From: Vibrio marinisediminis
GTDB taxonomy: Bacteria; Pseudomonadota; Gammaproteobacteria; Enterobacterales; Vibrionaceae
DNA: 42,806 nt
Assembly: GCF_014050145.1 (NCBI RefSeq)
Contig: NZ_JACFYF010000022.1
Location: 1 to 42,806 of the forward strand
Reading direction: 5' to 3'
A program made the translations under genes and the position numbers. How positions within the stretch are numbered: the stretch's first letter is position 1; every line of letters begins with the position of its first letter. The notes under the pieces are model-generated. The model saw nothing but the letters and a program-made list of their open reading frames with translations, ran no database searches and had not been told where the DNA came from. Positions 9,238 through 17,520 of this stretch are shown one piece after another.

Positions 9238-9268
9238 AAACAGCCCCAGTATTTACTGGGGTTGTTTT
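9238..9268 (+). terminator. Terminator-like hairpin just before lspA
   Basis: CCCCAGTA-TT-TACTGGGG (9244-9251 and 9254-9261) is extended by six more pairs (with one G-T) into the flanking AAACAG and TTGTTT. It is followed by TT and then, within a few bases, the lspA ribosome-binding site. It has the form of an intrinsic terminator or attenuator lying inside the ileS-lspA run. Confidence 0.65.
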
Positions 9269-9279
9269 TAGGTAACGAG

Positions 9280-9789
9280 ATGAGTGAAAAAGCACTAACA
9301 CTGAAGGAATCCGGCGTTCGCTGGCTTTGGCTGGCGTTGTTTATTTTCCTAGCTGATATCGCGATTAAATTTCTAGTTCTTGAGTACATAGAATTTGGTT
9401 GGCAAAACCGGATAGAAATTACGCCGTTTTTTAATCTACTCTATGTGCGTAACTATGGTGCTGCATTTAGCTTTTTAAGTGATCAAGCTGGTTGGCAGCG
9501 TTGGCTGTTTACTGGTATCGCGTTCGCTGTAACGGCGATGCTGACTTATTGGATGAGTAAGTTACCGGCGAAAGAGAAGTGGAATAATATTGCTTACGCG
9601 ATGATTATTGGTGGTGCGGTTGGTAATGTATTTGACCGTGTTGTGCATGGCTTTGTGGTTGATTACTTAGACTTCTTTGTTGGCAATTATCACTGGCCGG
9701 CATTTAACTTGGCAGACAGTACCATCTGTATTGGTGCTGCGATGATTATCCTCGATGGCTTTATTAGTAAAGATAAAGCCAAAGCATAA
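9280..9789 (+). CDS. lspA: Lipoprotein signal peptidase (signal peptidase II)
   Basis: An inner-membrane aspartic protease of 169 residues that cleaves prolipoproteins before the lipidated cysteine. Four hydrophobic segments are visible. The conserved blocks carrying the catalytic aspartates are present: [21 protein letters not shown] and [11 protein letters not shown]. The block with YGAAFSFL near residue 53 is also conserved. The start is ATG 9280 ([18 protein letters not shown]), with an AGG a few bases upstream; the longer reading from 9214 would include the hairpin region and is unlikely. Its substrates include the lipoproteins BamD and the DUF2799 protein in this window. Confidence 0.95.
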   Translation: MSEKALTLKESGVRWLWLALFIFLADIAIKFLVLEYIEFGWQNRIEITPFFNLLYVRNYGAAFSFLSDQAGWQRWLFTGIAFAVTAMLTYWMSKLPAKEKWNNIAYAMIIGGAVGNVFDRVVHGFVVDYLDFFVGNYHWPAFNLADSTICIGAAMIILDGFISKDKAKA

Positions 9790-9809
9790 TGAAAAAATGA
9801 ATAACCCTA

Positions 9810-9841
9810 AGCGCTGTCTGTTGATTCAGGCGGCGCTTTTT
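9810..9841 (+). terminator. Terminator after lspA
   Basis: AGCGCTGTCTG pairs with CAGGCGGCGCT (with G-T pairs) around a 6-base loop, followed by a T run at 9837-9841. Confidence 0.75.
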
Positions 9842-9842
9842 A

Positions 9843-9909
9843 GTATACCCGTTTATATAAATTTGCAGCGGCGCTGATAAAGCCGCAACTTCAACGATCT
9901 AGGGTATAC
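9843..9909. repeat. 67-bp element bounded by inverted GTATACCC / GGGTATAC
   Basis: GTATACCC at 9843-9850 and its exact inverse GGGTATAC at 9902-9909 bound a 67-bp segment. Inside is a second stem-forming pair, GCGGC and GCCGC, around GCTGATAAA. It contains no reading frame. The form is that of a REP- or MITE-like palindromic repeat, but only one copy lies in this window, so the repeat nature is inferred. Confidence 0.5.
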
Positions 9910-9965
9910 ATCATTAATTCTACCCTTTAGATTAGAACGTATAAAAATGACAAGGATGCAGTAAC

Positions 9966-10397
9966 GTGACAGCAATAACCCAAGATTCGACGGTTACCCT
10001 TCATTTCACCATCAAAATGAAAGATGGTTCCGTAGCTGATAGCACCCATAATATGGGAAAACCAGCCAAATTAGTGATTGGTGATGGTAGCTTAAGCGAC
10101 AACTTTGAACAGTGCTTACTCGGTTTATCCGCGGGAGAGAGCAAAGAGATAGAACTTGCCGCTGCAGATGCGTTTGGTATGCCAAACCCAGATAATATTC
10201 ACCACATGGATCGGGCGAAATTTGTTGGTGATGCCGACGTTGAAGTTGGCATTATCATGGCGTTTAGTGGTCCTGATGGTATGGAAATTCCGGGAATCAT
10301 TACTGAAATTGCTGGCGATTCGGTCACGGTTGACTTCAATCATCCTTTAGCAGGACAAGATGTGACTTTTGCAGTTGAAATTTTGTCAGTAGAATAA
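9966..10397 (+). CDS. fkpB: FKBP-type peptidyl-prolyl isomerase FkpB (SlpA)
   Basis: A 143-residue SlyD-like FKBP. It has the FKBP strands around residues 7-40 (VTLHFTIKMKDGSVADST), an inserted flap with GMPNPDNIHHMDRAKF, and the closing VTVDFNHPLAGQDVTF, the family signature. It is predicted to catalyse cis-trans prolyl isomerisation and to act as a cytosolic chaperone; unlike SlyD it has no histidine-rich tail. The start is GTG 9966 with AAGGA about ten bases upstream. ispH follows after 24 bases, an adjacency also conserved in E. coli. Confidence 0.93.
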   Translation: MTAITQDSTVTLHFTIKMKDGSVADSTHNMGKPAKLVIGDGSLSDNFEQCLLGLSAGESKEIELAAADAFGMPNPDNIHHMDRAKFVGDADVEVGIIMAFSGPDGMEIPGIITEIAGDSVTVDFNHPLAGQDVTFAVEILSVE

Positions 10398-10421
10398 CGC
10401 CCCATAGAAGAAAATGACTCC

Positions 10422-11387
10422 ATGAGCAATGAAATGAAAATCCTGTTAGCGAACCCTCGCGGTTTTTGTGCCGGTGTTGACCGTGCCATCAGCATCGTAG
10501 AGCGTGCGTTGGAATTGTATCAGCCACCTATCTACGTACGCCACGAAGTGGTTCACAATCGCTTTGTTGTCGAAGGTCTAAAACAGCGTGGTGCAGTCTT
10601 CGTCGAAGAGTTGAATGAAGTACCAGATGACAATATTGTTATTTTCTCTGCTCATGGCGTATCACAAGCAGTGCGTAAAGAAGCGAAAGAACGCGATTTA
10701 ACAGTATTTGATGCAACTTGCCCACTGGTGACTAAAGTACATATGGAAGTGGCGCGCGCCAGTCGTCGCAATATGGAAGTGGTTTTGATAGGTCATGCCG
10801 GTCATCCTGAAGTTGAGGGCACCATGGGGCAATACTCTAGCGAAACCGGTGGCATGTACTTGGTTGAAAAACCAGAGGACGTCGCGAAGTTACGTGAGTT
10901 AGTCAAAGACCCAAGTGAGTTGCATTACGTTAGCCAAACCACACTGTCCGTGGATGAAACAGCCGATGTGATCACTGAGCTTCGCCGCGTGTTTCCGGAT
11001 ATTCAAGGTCCACGTAAAGATGACATTTGCTACGCAACACAAAATCGCCAAGACGCTGTGCGTGAAATCGCAGGTCAAGTTGATGTGGTGATTGTAGTCG
11101 GCTCGAAGAACTCTTCAAACTCCACTCGCTTGAAGGAGCTGGCTGAGAAGCTAGGCACGCCGGGGTACTTAACCGATTGTCCAGAAGATATTCAAACCCA
11201 TTGGTTTGATGGTAAGCGACGAGTAGGCGTAACAGCGGGCGCTTCTGCGCCAGAAGAGTTAGTGAACCAAATTATGGAACGGATTAAAGTGCTCGTTGGT
11301 ACTCGCTCGGTGGAAGAAGTGACCGGACGTGAAGAAAACATGTTTTTTGAAGTACCTAAAGAGCTGCAAGTTAAGCAAATCGATTAG
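10422..11387 (+). CDS. ispH: 4-hydroxy-3-methylbut-2-enyl diphosphate reductase
   Basis: Last enzyme of the MEP isoprenoid pathway; converts HMBPP to IPP and DMAPP in the cytosol using a [4Fe-4S] cluster. The three cluster cysteines are visible in [12 protein letters not shown] (near residue 16), [10 protein letters not shown] (near 100) and [11 protein letters not shown] (near 201). The proton-donating glutamate is in [10 protein letters not shown] and the substrate-binding histidines in RHEVVHNR and GHAGHPE. Length 321 is typical. The ATG at 10422 is kept although its ribosome-binding site is weak; an ATG four codons later ([11 protein letters not shown]) would match E. coli IspH better. 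A strong terminator closes the operon. Confidence 0.96.
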   Translation: MSNEMKILLANPRGFCAGVDRAISIVERALELYQPPIYVRHEVVHNRFVVEGLKQRGAVFVEELNEVPDDNIVIFSAHGVSQAVRKEAKERDLTVFDATCPLVTKVHMEVARASRRNMEVVLIGHAGHPEVEGTMGQYSSETGGMYLVEKPEDVAKLRELVKDPSELHYVSQTTLSVDETADVITELRRVFPDIQGPRKDDICYATQNRQDAVREIAGQVDVVIVVGSKNSSNSTRLKELAEKLGTPGYLTDCPEDIQTHWFDGKRRVGVTAGASAPEELVNQIMERIKVLVGTRSVEEVTGREENMFFEVPKELQVKQID

Positions 11388-11432
11388 ATATTAAGATCAC
11401 CACTGCTTTGTAGTCCTAGCTTGCAGATAAAG

Positions 11433-11458
11433 AAAAGGCTCCTAATTAGGAGCCTTTT
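11433..11458. terminator. Bidirectional terminator between ispH and the CstA-family gene
   Basis: AAAAGGCTCCTAA and TTAGGAGCCTTTT form a perfect 26-bp palindrome, with A and T tracts serving both converging genes. Confidence 0.9.
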
Positions 11459-11485
11459 GAATTTAGCTAATATCCATTTTGAAAC

Positions 11486-12970
11486 TTAAGCGGTTTCAGT
11501 TGTGCCGCTTGGTTTTTCTTCATCGGCTAGCTCAGTATCGCCTTTGCCTTTCGATGTTTTAATCACATAACCCAGTACCGCAAACGCAACCACGACACCG
11601 ACGATAGTTGAGATTTGCATTGGCAGACCAAAGCCAAGAGAACTGTTGTTAAGGATAAAGGTCACACACACGCTAGTCATAAATAGTGCTGGGACTGAAG
11701 TTACCCAGTGTAGTTTATTGTGACGAAGCAAGTATGCAGAAGCAGTCCAAAGCATCATTACCGCAGTTGATTGGTTAGCAAAACCGAAGTAGCGCCAAAT
11801 AATACCGAAGTCGACTTGAGTTAGAATGGCACCAATCACAAATAGTGGTACAGCCATTAGTAGTCGGTTACGAAGCGTTTTCTGCTCCATATTGAAGTAT
11901 TCAGCTAAGATTAGGCGGCTAGAGCGAAACGCTGTGTCACCTGAAGTAATAGGCAGAATAACCACGCCAAGGAAAGCAAGCACGCCACCAAATACACCCA
12001 GTAGACCAAATGAAGAGCTGTATACCACGTTACCCGGACCACCATTTGCCACTGCTTCAGCTAGTGAGTCGATAGAGCCAAAGAACGACAGTGCCAGTGC
12101 ACACCAGATTAGAGCTATCACGCCTTCACCAATCATTGCACCGTAAAACACAAAGCGACCGTTCTTTTCATTTTCCATACAGCGAGCCATAAGTGGAGAC
12201 TGTGTCGCATGGAAGCCTGAGATTGCACCACAAGCAATAGTAATGAATAGTGCAGGCCAAATTGGCATGTCATTTGGGTTTAAGTTATTGAACATGTCCG
12301 TTACTTGGAAGTCACCCATAACCGTATGCTCACTTGAGAAAGCGACAGCGGTGATAAGACCAACGGACATAAAGATAAGCAGTGCACCGAATAGCGGGTA
12401 GAAACGACCGATGATTTTATCGACAGGCACAATCGTTGCGATGATGTAGTAACCAAAGATCAGCATTACCATGGTGGTCATGCTAACGGTCAAATCGGTT
12501 TGGTCATTAATGAGGTTGGTGATCATGCCTGCAGGGGCTGATACGAATACCACACCAACAAGAAGCAGAAGGACGATGGCAAAGATGTTCATAAAGTGTT
12601 TTGCGCCATTGCCTAGATAACGACCTGTGATGGTTGGAACGGATGCACCACCGTTACGTATAGAAAGCATACCTGAGAAGTAATCATGTACAGCACCGGC
12701 AAATATACAACCAATCACTATCCACAACATCGCGGCAGGACCATATAACGCCCCCATGATTGGTCCGAAAATTGGACCGACGCCAGCAATGTTAAGTAAT
12801 TGAACTAGATATACCTTTTTGGTCGACATTGGTACATAGTCAACCCCATCTGTTTTAGTATGTGCGGGTGTTTGGCGATTTTCATTGATGCCAAAAATCT
12901 TTTCAATAAAGGCGCCGTATATAAAGTAACCACCGATTAACGCAGCAACGCAAGTTAAAAACCACAACAT
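11486..12970 (-). CDS. cstA: CstA-family transporter, likely pyruvate (BtsU/BtsT-type)
   Basis: A 494-residue polytopic membrane protein of the carbon starvation CstA family. The conserved blocks VQLLNIAGVGPIFGPIMGAL (near residue 56), HDYFSGMLSIRNGGASVP (near 95) and SGFHATQSPLMARCMENE are present. It is shorter than E. coli CstA and BtsT (about 700 residues) because the C-terminal extension is missing, as in the short vibrio form. CstA and BtsT transport peptides and pyruvate; the V. campbellii homologue under BtsSR control was named BtsU. The substrate here is inferred from the five BtsR-like sites in its promoter and from btsSR 4 kb away. A strong AGGGGA precedes the ATG at 12970. The gene is divergent from a lipoprotein gene. 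Confidence 0.88.
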   Translation of the reverse strand: MLWFLTCVAALIGGYFIYGAFIEKIFGINENRQTPAHTKTDGVDYVPMSTKKVYLVQLLNIAGVGPIFGPIMGALYGPAAMLWIVIGCIFAGAVHDYFSGMLSIRNGGASVPTITGRYLGNGAKHFMNIFAIVLLLLVGVVFVSAPAGMITNLINDQTDLTVSMTTMVMLIFGYYIIATIVPVDKIIGRFYPLFGALLIFMSVGLITAVAFSSEHTVMGDFQVTDMFNNLNPNDMPIWPALFITIACGAISGFHATQSPLMARCMENEKNGRFVFYGAMIGEGVIALIWCALALSFFGSIDSLAEAVANGGPGNVVYSSSFGLLGVFGGVLAFLGVVILPITSGDTAFRSSRLILAEYFNMEQKTLRNRLLMAVPLFVIGAILTQVDFGIIWRYFGFANQSTAVMMLWTASAYLLRHNKLHWVTSVPALFMTSVCVTFILNNSSLGFGLPMQISTIVGVVVAFAVLGYVIKTSKGKGDTELADEEKPSGTTETA

Positions 12971-13004
12971 AGCTCTTGTCCCCTGATCTTAGAATTCATG
13001 GTGA

Positions 13005-13033
13005 ATAATAAGTTGGCGGCTGAACAGTTTCAT
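13005..13033 (-). promoter_or_regulatory. Probable promoter of the CstA-family gene
   Basis: On the minus strand a -10-like TATTAT lies at 13005-13010, with only a poor -35 (ATGAAA, 13028-13033). A weak -35 is expected of an activated promoter; the proposed BtsR sites begin at 13046, just upstream. Confidence 0.45.
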
Positions 13034-13045
13034 GTGGATTTGCAG

Positions 13046-13133
13046 TGAGTGGTCGTTTCGTCATTTAAGTGGCAATCTCATCACTTAAGTGGTTTTTCAC
13101 TAAGTTAAGTGGTCAATACAAGGTGTTAGTGGT
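13046..13133 (-). promoter_or_regulatory. Five phased BtsR (YehT)-type operator sites
   Basis: Read on the minus strand, the 8-mers ACCACTCA (13046-13053), GCCACTTA (13066-13073), ACCACTTA (13086-13093), ACCACTTA (13106-13113) and ACCACTAA (13126-13133) start exactly 20 bp apart. The motif reported for E. coli BtsR at btsT is ACC(G/A)CT(C/T)A, as two repeats separated by 13 bp. Three of the five sites match it fully and two have one mismatch; the separation here is 12 bp. The array lies upstream of a btsT/cstA homologue and 4 kb from btsSR. Confidence 0.75.
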
Positions 13134-13170
13134 TACACTAACAATGCAAAGCGAATCACAAGGATAAATA

Positions 13171-13518
13171 ATGAGAAAGCTATTAAGCGTCATGTTGCTA
13201 GCCGTGTTAGCAGGGTGTGCTAACTCAATTGATGAGTTGGCAAAAGCAGGTGATTGGTATCAAGTCGGCTATCAAGATGGTGTGAGCGGCAACCATTCGC
13301 GTTCGATGCGAGAGCTATCGAGTATGGGGAATGTTAATACTGCTGATTATGACCAAGGTTACCTTGAAGGTGTTAACGAGTATTGCAATCCTAATGCTGC
13401 GTATCAAATTGGGCTGTCGGGGCAATATTATGAAGGTGTATGCGAAGGTACAGAAGACGCGCAGCGTTTCCGTATGGAATGGCAACGTGGCTGGAATGAG
13501 TCTCGAATCAGCTATTGA
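13171..13518 (+). CDS. DUF2799 lipoprotein of unknown function
   Basis: A 115-residue predicted lipoprotein. The signal peptide MRKLLSVMLLAVLAGC ends in the lipobox LAGC, with the lipidated cysteine at residue 16. The mature part has repeated short motifs, GYQDGVSG, YDQGYLEGVNEYC and AYQIGLSGQYYEGVCEG, typical of DUF2799. Two cysteines in the mature part (in NEYCNP and EGVCEG) could form a disulfide. No function is known to me. It is divergent from the CstA-family gene, and the last of the proposed BtsR sites ends 37 bases before its start codon, so it may share that control. The +2 residue is Ala, which favours outer-membrane sorting. Confidence 0.82.
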   Translation: MRKLLSVMLLAVLAGCANSIDELAKAGDWYQVGYQDGVSGNHSRSMRELSSMGNVNTADYDQGYLEGVNEYCNPNAAYQIGLSGQYYEGVCEGTEDAQRFRMEWQRGWNESRISY

Positions 13519-13532
13519 TGCTTTGTCGAACG

Positions 13533-13556
13533 AAGGCTTGGTTTACCAAGCCTTTT
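13533..13556 (+). terminator. Terminator after the DUF2799 gene
   Basis: AAGGCTTGG-TTTA-CCAAGCCTT (13533-13554) is followed by TT. Confidence 0.8.
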
Positions 13557-13587
13557 CATTGTTAAGTCGCGAATGACTTATTGACGT

Positions 13588-14514
13588 TCAATTAGAGCGA
13601 TGGGATTCAACCGCTCGACGTAAGAAGCCCTCTTTTTCCATCAATTGCAATTTGGCTGTTTCAAGATTCATTCCGGTCAAAATCATTAAAATGGTCAACT
13701 TTACATCGTAGTCTGTTTGCTCTAGTACTTGAGTGGCGATAGGCAGATCACAGTCAGTCGCCTGCATAACAATACGTGCCGCGCGCGCTATCAGTTTTTT
13801 GTTGGTCGCTTTTACATCAACCATCAGGTTTTGATAGCTTTTGCCCAATCGAATCATGCTGGCGGTGGTGATCATATTGAGTACTAGCTTTTGTGCTGTC
13901 CCCGATTTTAAGCGAGTAGAACCAGTTAATGCTTCCGGTCCCACTACTGGGCTAATAGCAATATGTGCTTCTTCGGCTATCGCAGAGTCGGGATTACAAG
14001 AAAGTGCAACGGTAGTTGCACCGATCTGGTTGGCATAGCGTAGCGCACCGATCACGTAGGGCGTTCTGCCACTAGCAGCAATCCCTACCACCACATCTTT
14101 GGCGTTGAAGTCGATACTCTTTAAATCTTCAACCCCCAGTTCGAATGAGTCTTCCGCGCCTTCTTTAGCTTTGAGAATCGCTTCAGGACCACCGGCAATC
14201 AAGCCAACCACCATTTTGTCTGACACACCAAAAGTTGGTGGACATTCAGAGGCATCAAGTACACCTAGGCGCCCACTCGTTCCTGCGCCCATGTAAACCA
14301 GTCTACCGCCATTTTTAAAGGCATCAGCCACTTTCTCAACGACTTGAGCTATCTCTGGCAGAACTTTTTCAACGGCGAGTGGAACGAGTTTGTCTTGCTG
14401 ATTAAGCCGCGTGACAATATCCAGTGAGGAGAGTAAGTCGATATCCATCGTTTCGGGGTTTCGACCTTCTGAAACCAAATGAGCTAAAGCCGCAATCAGA
14501 GCATCGTTAGTCAT
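13588..14514 (-). CDS. murQ: N-acetylmuramic acid 6-phosphate etherase
   Basis: Cleaves the lactyl ether of MurNAc-6-phosphate to give GlcNAc-6-phosphate and D-lactate in cytosolic peptidoglycan recycling. It is a 308-residue SIS-domain protein. The sugar-phosphate-binding motif [22 protein letters not shown] (near residue 70) contains the conserved glutamate, and [15 protein letters not shown] and [17 protein letters not shown] follow. The gene starts 9 bases after the anmK stop, with AAGGA six bases upstream of the ATG, so anmK-murQ form an operon: AnmK makes the MurNAc-6-phosphate that MurQ uses. Confidence 0.96.
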   Translation of the reverse strand: MTNDALIAALAHLVSEGRNPETMDIDLLSSLDIVTRLNQQDKLVPLAVEKVLPEIAQVVEKVADAFKNGGRLVYMGAGTSGRLGVLDASECPPTFGVSDKMVVGLIAGGPEAILKAKEGAEDSFELGVEDLKSIDFNAKDVVVGIAASGRTPYVIGALRYANQIGATTVALSCNPDSAIAEEAHIAISPVVGPEALTGSTRLKSGTAQKLVLNMITTASMIRLGKSYQNLMVDVKATNKKLIARAARIVMQATDCDLPIATQVLEQTDYDVKLTILMILTGMNLETAKLQLMEKEGFLRRAVESHRSN

Positions 14515-14523
14515 AAAAAATCC

Positions 14524-15639
14524 TTAATGCTGCGCAAAGTAGAGGACACCGAGAGAAGCCAGTTGGCTGGCGCCCGTTACCTCAGGTAGGTTGCTTGGTA
14601 AATTGTGAATACGACGTTGCGCTAGCCATGCAAACGCCATTGCTTCCATATTGTCGCTATCCACTCCTTTTTGATTGGTAGAGAGTACCGTCCATTCCGG
14701 CAATAGATCGGCTAAGCGAGACATGATAAGTGGGTTACGAGCACCACCGCCACACACCAGTAGCTCGGGAGAGTTACCTTCTAGGTAGCTGTTTACTTGG
14801 TGGGCAATCGTCAAAGCTGTGTATTCACACAGAGTGCGCTGCACATCTTGTGGTTTGATGGATAAGTTAGAAAGCTTGCTTTCAAGCCATGGCAGGTTAA
14901 ACAGTTCACGTCCGGTACTCTTTGGCGCAGTTCGAGCTAAATATGGCTCGTTCATTAACGTTTCAAGCAGGGTTGGTATAACCTTTCCTTCAAGTGCAAA
15001 GAGTGCGTCAGCATCAAATTTGCTACCACGGTGTTTGAAACACCACGCATCCATTAACATATTTCCCGGGCCAGTATCATAGCCTATGACAGGATGATCC
15101 GGTCGCAACACCGAAATATTAGCGATGCCACCAATATTAAGCACCACCACGCTTGAGTCTGTCGCTGCAAAAATAGATTGATGAAAAGCGGGCACAAGCG
15201 GTGCGCCTTGACCGCCTAGCGCCATATCTTTGCGACGAAAGTCAGCAACCGTATCAATGCCTGTTTTGGTCGCAATGATGTTGGCATCCCCAAGTTGCAT
15301 GGTAAACGGCGCAGCACCATCAGGTCGGTGGTAGACGGTTTGTCCGTGGTTACCAATGGCTGTAATGCTGCTGGCTGGGCAGTCGGTATGCTTTAGTAGT
15401 GCATTAACCGCATCGGCAAATAGATGACCAAGCAGGTGATCAAGCTCGCCTATTTCCGCTAAATTAGTTTCTTGACCTAAGCAGATATTCAACAGTCGCT
15501 GTTTGAGTGATTCAGGTATTGGGAAATCGAGTGATGCAAGCAACTCAATTTGGCTGCCTTCAATTTCAACTAAAGCGGTGTCGACACCATCCATGCTGGT
15601 GCCTGACATCACACCAATAAAGCGTTGTTTTGTATTCAT
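14524..15639 (-). CDS. anmK: Anhydro-N-acetylmuramic acid kinase
   Basis: Opens the 1,6-anhydro ring of anhMurNAc and phosphorylates it to MurNAc-6-phosphate with ATP. The N-terminal FIGVMSGTSMDGVDTALVEIE carries the first phosphate-binding motif. TAIGNHGQTVYHRP, NIGGIANISVL, GYDTGPGNMLMDAW and CGGGARNPLIMSRL follow in the sugar-kinase-fold order expected. The start is put at ATG 15637-15639 (371 residues) rather than the TTG two codons earlier; neither has a strong ribosome-binding site. It is divergent from nagZ, which supplies its substrate, so 13.6-16.7 kb forms a recycling cluster. Confidence 0.95.
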   Translation of the reverse strand: MNTKQRFIGVMSGTSMDGVDTALVEIEGSQIELLASLDFPIPESLKQRLLNICLGQETNLAEIGELDHLLGHLFADAVNALLKHTDCPASSITAIGNHGQTVYHRPDGAAPFTMQLGDANIIATKTGIDTVADFRRKDMALGGQGAPLVPAFHQSIFAATDSSVVVLNIGGIANISVLRPDHPVIGYDTGPGNMLMDAWCFKHRGSKFDADALFALEGKVIPTLLETLMNEPYLARTAPKSTGRELFNLPWLESKLSNLSIKPQDVQRTLCEYTALTIAHQVNSYLEGNSPELLVCGGGARNPLIMSRLADLLPEWTVLSTNQKGVDSDNMEAMAFAWLAQRRIHNLPSNLPEVTGASQLASLGVLYFAQH

Positions 15640-15739
15640 ATCCAATTTTCAGTAATAGGCTCACTTATCCATTGTAAACCTAGAATAATCAGAATAACCT
15701 CAAAGCCAAAGCGAAATTAGAGCGCAGTTAGGAGAAATT

Positions 15740-16726
15740 ATGGGTCCGTTATGGTTGGACGTTGCTGGGTATGAGCTAAGCGCGGAAGATAGAGAAATTT
15801 TACAACACCCAACCGTGGGGGGCGTTATTCTATTTTCACGTAACTATCACGACAGCAAACAGCTTTTGGCATTGAATAGTGACATTCGTAAAGCTGCAAA
15901 ACGACCTATTTTAATTGGTGTGGATCAAGAAGGGGGGCGCGTACAGCGTTTCCGTGAAGGCTTCTCTCGCATTCCTGCCGCTAAATTATATGCCAAGCAA
16001 GCCAATAGTGAACAAATGGCAGAACTCGGTGGCTGGTTAATGGCTGCAGAGCTTGTCGCCCATGATGTTGATCTTAGTTTTGCTCCTGTGCTGGATAAAG
16101 GCTTTGAGTGTCATGCGATAGGTGATCGCGCATTCGGTGAAGATATTGATACGATTTTGCGTCATAGCAGCGCGTATATGCGTGGCATGAAGTCGGTTGG
16201 TATGGCAACCACAGGCAAGCATTTCCCAGGGCATGGTGGCGTTATAGCCGATTCGCATTTAGAGACGCCATACGATGAACGCCAAACGATTCTTGAGCAA
16301 GATATGGTGATCTTCAAAGCGCAAATTGAAGCGGGAACCTTAGATGCGATGATGCCTGCACATGTGGTTTATCCACAGTACGATGACCAGCCTGCCAGTG
16401 GTTCACCATTTTGGCTTAAGACAGTACTTCGTGAACAGTTAGGTTTTAAAGGCATTGTTTTTTCTGATGATCTCAATATGGAAGGTGCAGCAGTGATGGG
16501 CGGACCCGCGGCTCGTTCTCATCAAGCTATGGTTGCAGGTTGTGACATGCTGTTGATGTGTAATAACCGTGACGCGCAAATTGAGGTGTTGGATAACTTG
16601 CCAATAATGGAAACACCACAAGCGACTCAATTACTTAAAAAGCAGTCATTTAGCATTAGTGAATTGCAACGAAGTGAAAAATGGCGCCAAGCTTCTGAAG
16701 CGATGAAACGCATTCTAGATTGTTAG
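15740..16726 (+). CDS. nagZ: Beta-N-acetylhexosaminidase NagZ
   Basis: A cytosolic glycoside hydrolase of family 3 (328 residues) that removes GlcNAc from GlcNAc-anhMurNAc(-peptides). The products feed AnmK and can signal beta-lactamase induction in species with AmpR. The motif [14 protein letters not shown] near residue 155 holds the Asp-His catalytic dyad loop, and [10 protein letters not shown] near residue 242 holds the nucleophilic aspartate. [12 protein letters not shown] (near residue 57) binds substrate. A strong TAGGAGAAATT precedes the ATG. The gene has its own terminator. Confidence 0.96.
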   Translation: MGPLWLDVAGYELSAEDREILQHPTVGGVILFSRNYHDSKQLLALNSDIRKAAKRPILIGVDQEGGRVQRFREGFSRIPAAKLYAKQANSEQMAELGGWLMAAELVAHDVDLSFAPVLDKGFECHAIGDRAFGEDIDTILRHSSAYMRGMKSVGMATTGKHFPGHGGVIADSHLETPYDERQTILEQDMVIFKAQIEAGTLDAMMPAHVVYPQYDDQPASGSPFWLKTVLREQLGFKGIVFSDDLNMEGAAVMGGPAARSHQAMVAGCDMLLMCNNRDAQIEVLDNLPIMETPQATQLLKKQSFSISELQRSEKWRQASEAMKRILDC

Positions 16727-16750
16727 ATCTTTGATATTTCGTTGATTGAG

Positions 16751-16785
16751 AAAGAGCCACTATTAAGTGGCTCTCTTTGTTTTTG
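16751..16785 (+). terminator. Terminator of nagZ
   Basis: AGAGCCACT-ATTA-AGTGGCTCT (16753-16774) is followed by CTTTGTTTTT. Confidence 0.88.
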
Positions 16786-16800
16786 CACCGTTTGCAGATT

Positions 16801-17520
16801 TTAGTGAAAGCCAAGTAGTTCTTTGAGGGTTTTGAGGTAACGGCGGCTAACCGGAATAGGATGGTCACTACAGGTGACAATTTCCGCCAACCCATTCTCC
16901 AGTAGTTTGATCTCTTTGATCGCTTTAATGTTGATCAAGTACTGACGATGGCAACGTACCAAGGGCGTTTTTTCTTCGAGTATTTTTAATGTTAGCTGGC
17001 TGGTGGCTGCTTGCTCACTAGTCTGTACGTGTACGCCACTAATATCACTGTAGGCAAACTCAATATCTTTAGTTGGCACTATTACAATACGGTTTAAGCC
17101 CACGCATGGCACTTGGTCTAGGCTTGGTGGCGATATCGCTTCATATTGCTGCAGGGTTTTCTGTTCGGATTTAAGTAACCTTTGTACGGTGACATCGAGC
17201 CTTTTTGTATCGACGGGTTTCAGTAAATAGTCAAAGGCATTTTCTTCAAAGGCTTGCACAGCAAATTGATCATAGGCGGTCACAAACACTACTCGGGTTT
17301 GGATGTCAGGATCAAGCATACCGAGCAATTCAATCCCCGAAACCTGCGGCATATGAATATCTAGAAAGACCACATCGGGTTTGAGTTGATTGATCTTTTT
17401 TAGCCCTTCAATAGCATTGCTGGCTTGCCCTACTACAGAGATGCGCCCAGTTTCTTCAAGCAGTTCTGTCAGTTCCTCGCGAGCAAACAGCTCATCATCT
17501 ATCACTAAAGCGGAGAGCAT
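16801..17520 (-). CDS. btsR: Response regulator BtsR (YehT), LytTR family
   Basis: A 239-residue two-component regulator. The receiver domain (about 1-115) has acidic residues D8 and D9, phosphoacceptor D54 in VVFLDIHMP and conserved T/K switch residues (FVTAYD, LLKPVD). A C-terminal LytTR DNA-binding domain (about 135-238) contains RCHRQYLIN and PVSRRYLK. Its start overlaps the end of btsS by 16 bases, with AAGGA seven bases upstream. In E. coli BtsSR responds to external pyruvate and activates btsT; five sites fitting the BtsR motif stand upstream of the CstA-family gene 4 kb away. Assignment is firm at family level; the pyruvate link is from homologues. Confidence 0.9.
   Translation of the reverse strand: MLSALVIDDELFAREELTELLEETGRISVVGQASNAIEGLKKINQLKPDVVFLDIHMPQVSGIELLGMLDPDIQTRVVFVTAYDQFAVQAFEENAFDYLLKPVDTKRLDVTVQRLLKSEQKTLQQYEAISPPSLDQVPCVGLNRIVIVPTKDIEFAYSDISGVHVQTSEQAATSQLTLKILEEKTPLVRCHRQYLINIKAIKEIKLLENGLAEIVTCSDHPIPVSRRYLKTLKELLGFH

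Noticed and set aside
13046-13133. Regular repeats that might be read as a CRISPR array
   Set aside because: The repeated part is only 8 bp with 12-bp spacers, there are no cas genes, and the motif fits a known regulator's operator.
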